Positions 4,994 to 5,395 of a stretch of 5,395 bases of DNA are shown one piece after another. Positions within the stretch are counted from its first letter, which is position 1. Every line of letters begins with the position of its first letter. Source of the DNA: JAFAGX01 sp035623255 (GTDB taxonomy: Bacteria; Acidobacteriota; Terriglobia; Terriglobales; Acidobacteriaceae). The stretch covers positions 1 through 5,395 of the forward strand of contig DASPTU010000059.1 of assembly GCA_035623255.1 (NCBI GenBank). Reading direction: 5' to 3'. The position numbers were made by a program, and so were the translations under genes. The notes beneath the pieces were generated by a model that ran no database searches, was not told where the DNA came from, and worked only from the letters and a program-made list of their open reading frames with translations.

Positions 4994-5395
4994 TCAAAGC
5001 TTTTGCAGGAATTGGATAATCTGCGTCTCAGCCCAGCGCCCGTCGTCGCCGTCCGGTTGAGCCAGGAACGAACAGTGGCCGCCGTCGGCTGTTTCAATAA
5101 AAGTGATCTTCGGATTGTGAAGGATCTTCTGCCGCGTTTCCGGGGTGATGCGAATGAATGGGTCGTTTACAGCATGGAGAATCAAAGTCGGAACAACGAC
5201 GCGATCGATTACATTAGCGGCAGCGGCTCGCGCATAATAATCCGCGGCTCCGTCAAAGCCACTGTAGTAAGCGGTAATCTTGTCGTCAAAATCGCGAAGG
5301 CTGGTGATCCCTCGCAAGCGCCTGGTGTCGAACTTCTCCGGGAAAAGACGCGCCTTGGCCAAGAAGCGGCGGCGTAATTTCCAGATGAAGTAGAG
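4994..5395 (-). CDS. YheT-like alpha/beta hydrolase, C-terminal part (start outside window)
   Basis: This is the last 133 residues of an alpha/beta hydrolase of the YheT family (AB-hydrolase 4 group), serine esterase-like proteins of poorly known substrate. The frame is open to the right edge, so the gene is cut by the window; the TTG at 5360-5362 is internal and not the start. Within the fragment the family order is seen: SLRDFDDKITAYYSGFDGAADYY (32-54), VPTLILHAVNDPF (68-80), and GGHCSF (105-110). Asp78 (NDPF) and His107 are the expected acid and histidine of the triad; the nucleophilic serine would lie in the missing N-terminal part. E. coli YheT has GGHVGF at the last motif, so Cys-Ser here is a small variation. 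The TGA stop is 15 bases from the stop of the convergent acyltransferase gene, and no terminator hairpin is visible between them. Confidence 0.9.
   Translation of the reverse strand, partial: LYFIWKLRRRFLAKARLFPEKFDTRRLRGITSLRDFDDKITAYYSGFDGAADYYARAAAANVIDRVVVPTLILHAVNDPFIRITPETRQKILHNPKITFIETADGGHCSFLAQPDGDDGRWAETQIIQFLQKL

Noticed and set aside
4979..5377. A 132-codon plus-strand frame starting directly after the acyltransferase stop.
   Set aside because: It starts at GTG and lies opposite the YheT-like hydrolase, whose NDPF and GGH motifs are in the minus frame. The product is unrecognisable.

Overview
The window reads as a bacterial chromosome of moderate to fairly high GC. On the minus strand it opens with a conserved housekeeping cluster, the ribosomal protein S16 / tRNA modification operon. 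In transcription order this is rpsP, a khpA-type KH-domain gene, rimM, trmD and the first 38 codons of rplS, which runs off the left edge. The gene order, the TAG/CTA-rich repeat between rimM and trmD and the style of the accessory genes suggest an Acidobacteriota-like organism. That is an inference from pattern recognition and not a proven placement.

Layout. Positions 1-2153 hold the five-gene operon, tightly packed: a 4-base ATGA overlap joins khpA to rimM, and the trmD stop lies inside the rplS ribosome binding site. The one loose joint is a 75-base spacer between rimM and trmD that carries a large imperfect inverted repeat. A plausible promoter for the operon lies at about 2210-2238. The signal-recognition gene ffh, often upstream of rpsP, is absent. 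Its place is taken by a divergent gene for a complete epoxide hydrolase of the EHN / alpha-beta hydrolase type (2413-3507, plus strand), preceded by a 29-codon in-frame upstream ORF that has the better ribosome binding site. A 349-base gene-free stretch (3508-3856) follows. It contains helically spaced A-tracts, a weak promoter match, a long-range 10-base inverted repeat, a perfect hairpin palindrome and a -10 box. Next is a complete multi-spanning membrane acyltransferase of the DUF1624 / HGSNAT-like type (3857-4978, plus strand). It converges, with only 15 bases between stops, on the 3' part of a YheT-like alpha/beta hydrolase (4994-5395, minus strand) whose start lies beyond the right edge.

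How the genes relate. The minus-strand operon serves ribosome assembly (S16, RimM for 30S maturation, L19 in the 50S subunit), RNA binding (KhpA) and translation accuracy (TrmD makes m1G37 in tRNA). The three genes to the right are accessory metabolic or envelope functions with no evident shared pathway. No mobile element, CRISPR array, tRNA or rRNA was found. I did not find a convincing new multi-gene system. The items most worth a second look are the TrmD active-site variation with its insertion, the upstream ORF of the epoxide hydrolase, the repeat in front of trmD, and the structured gene-free stretch at 3575-3720.
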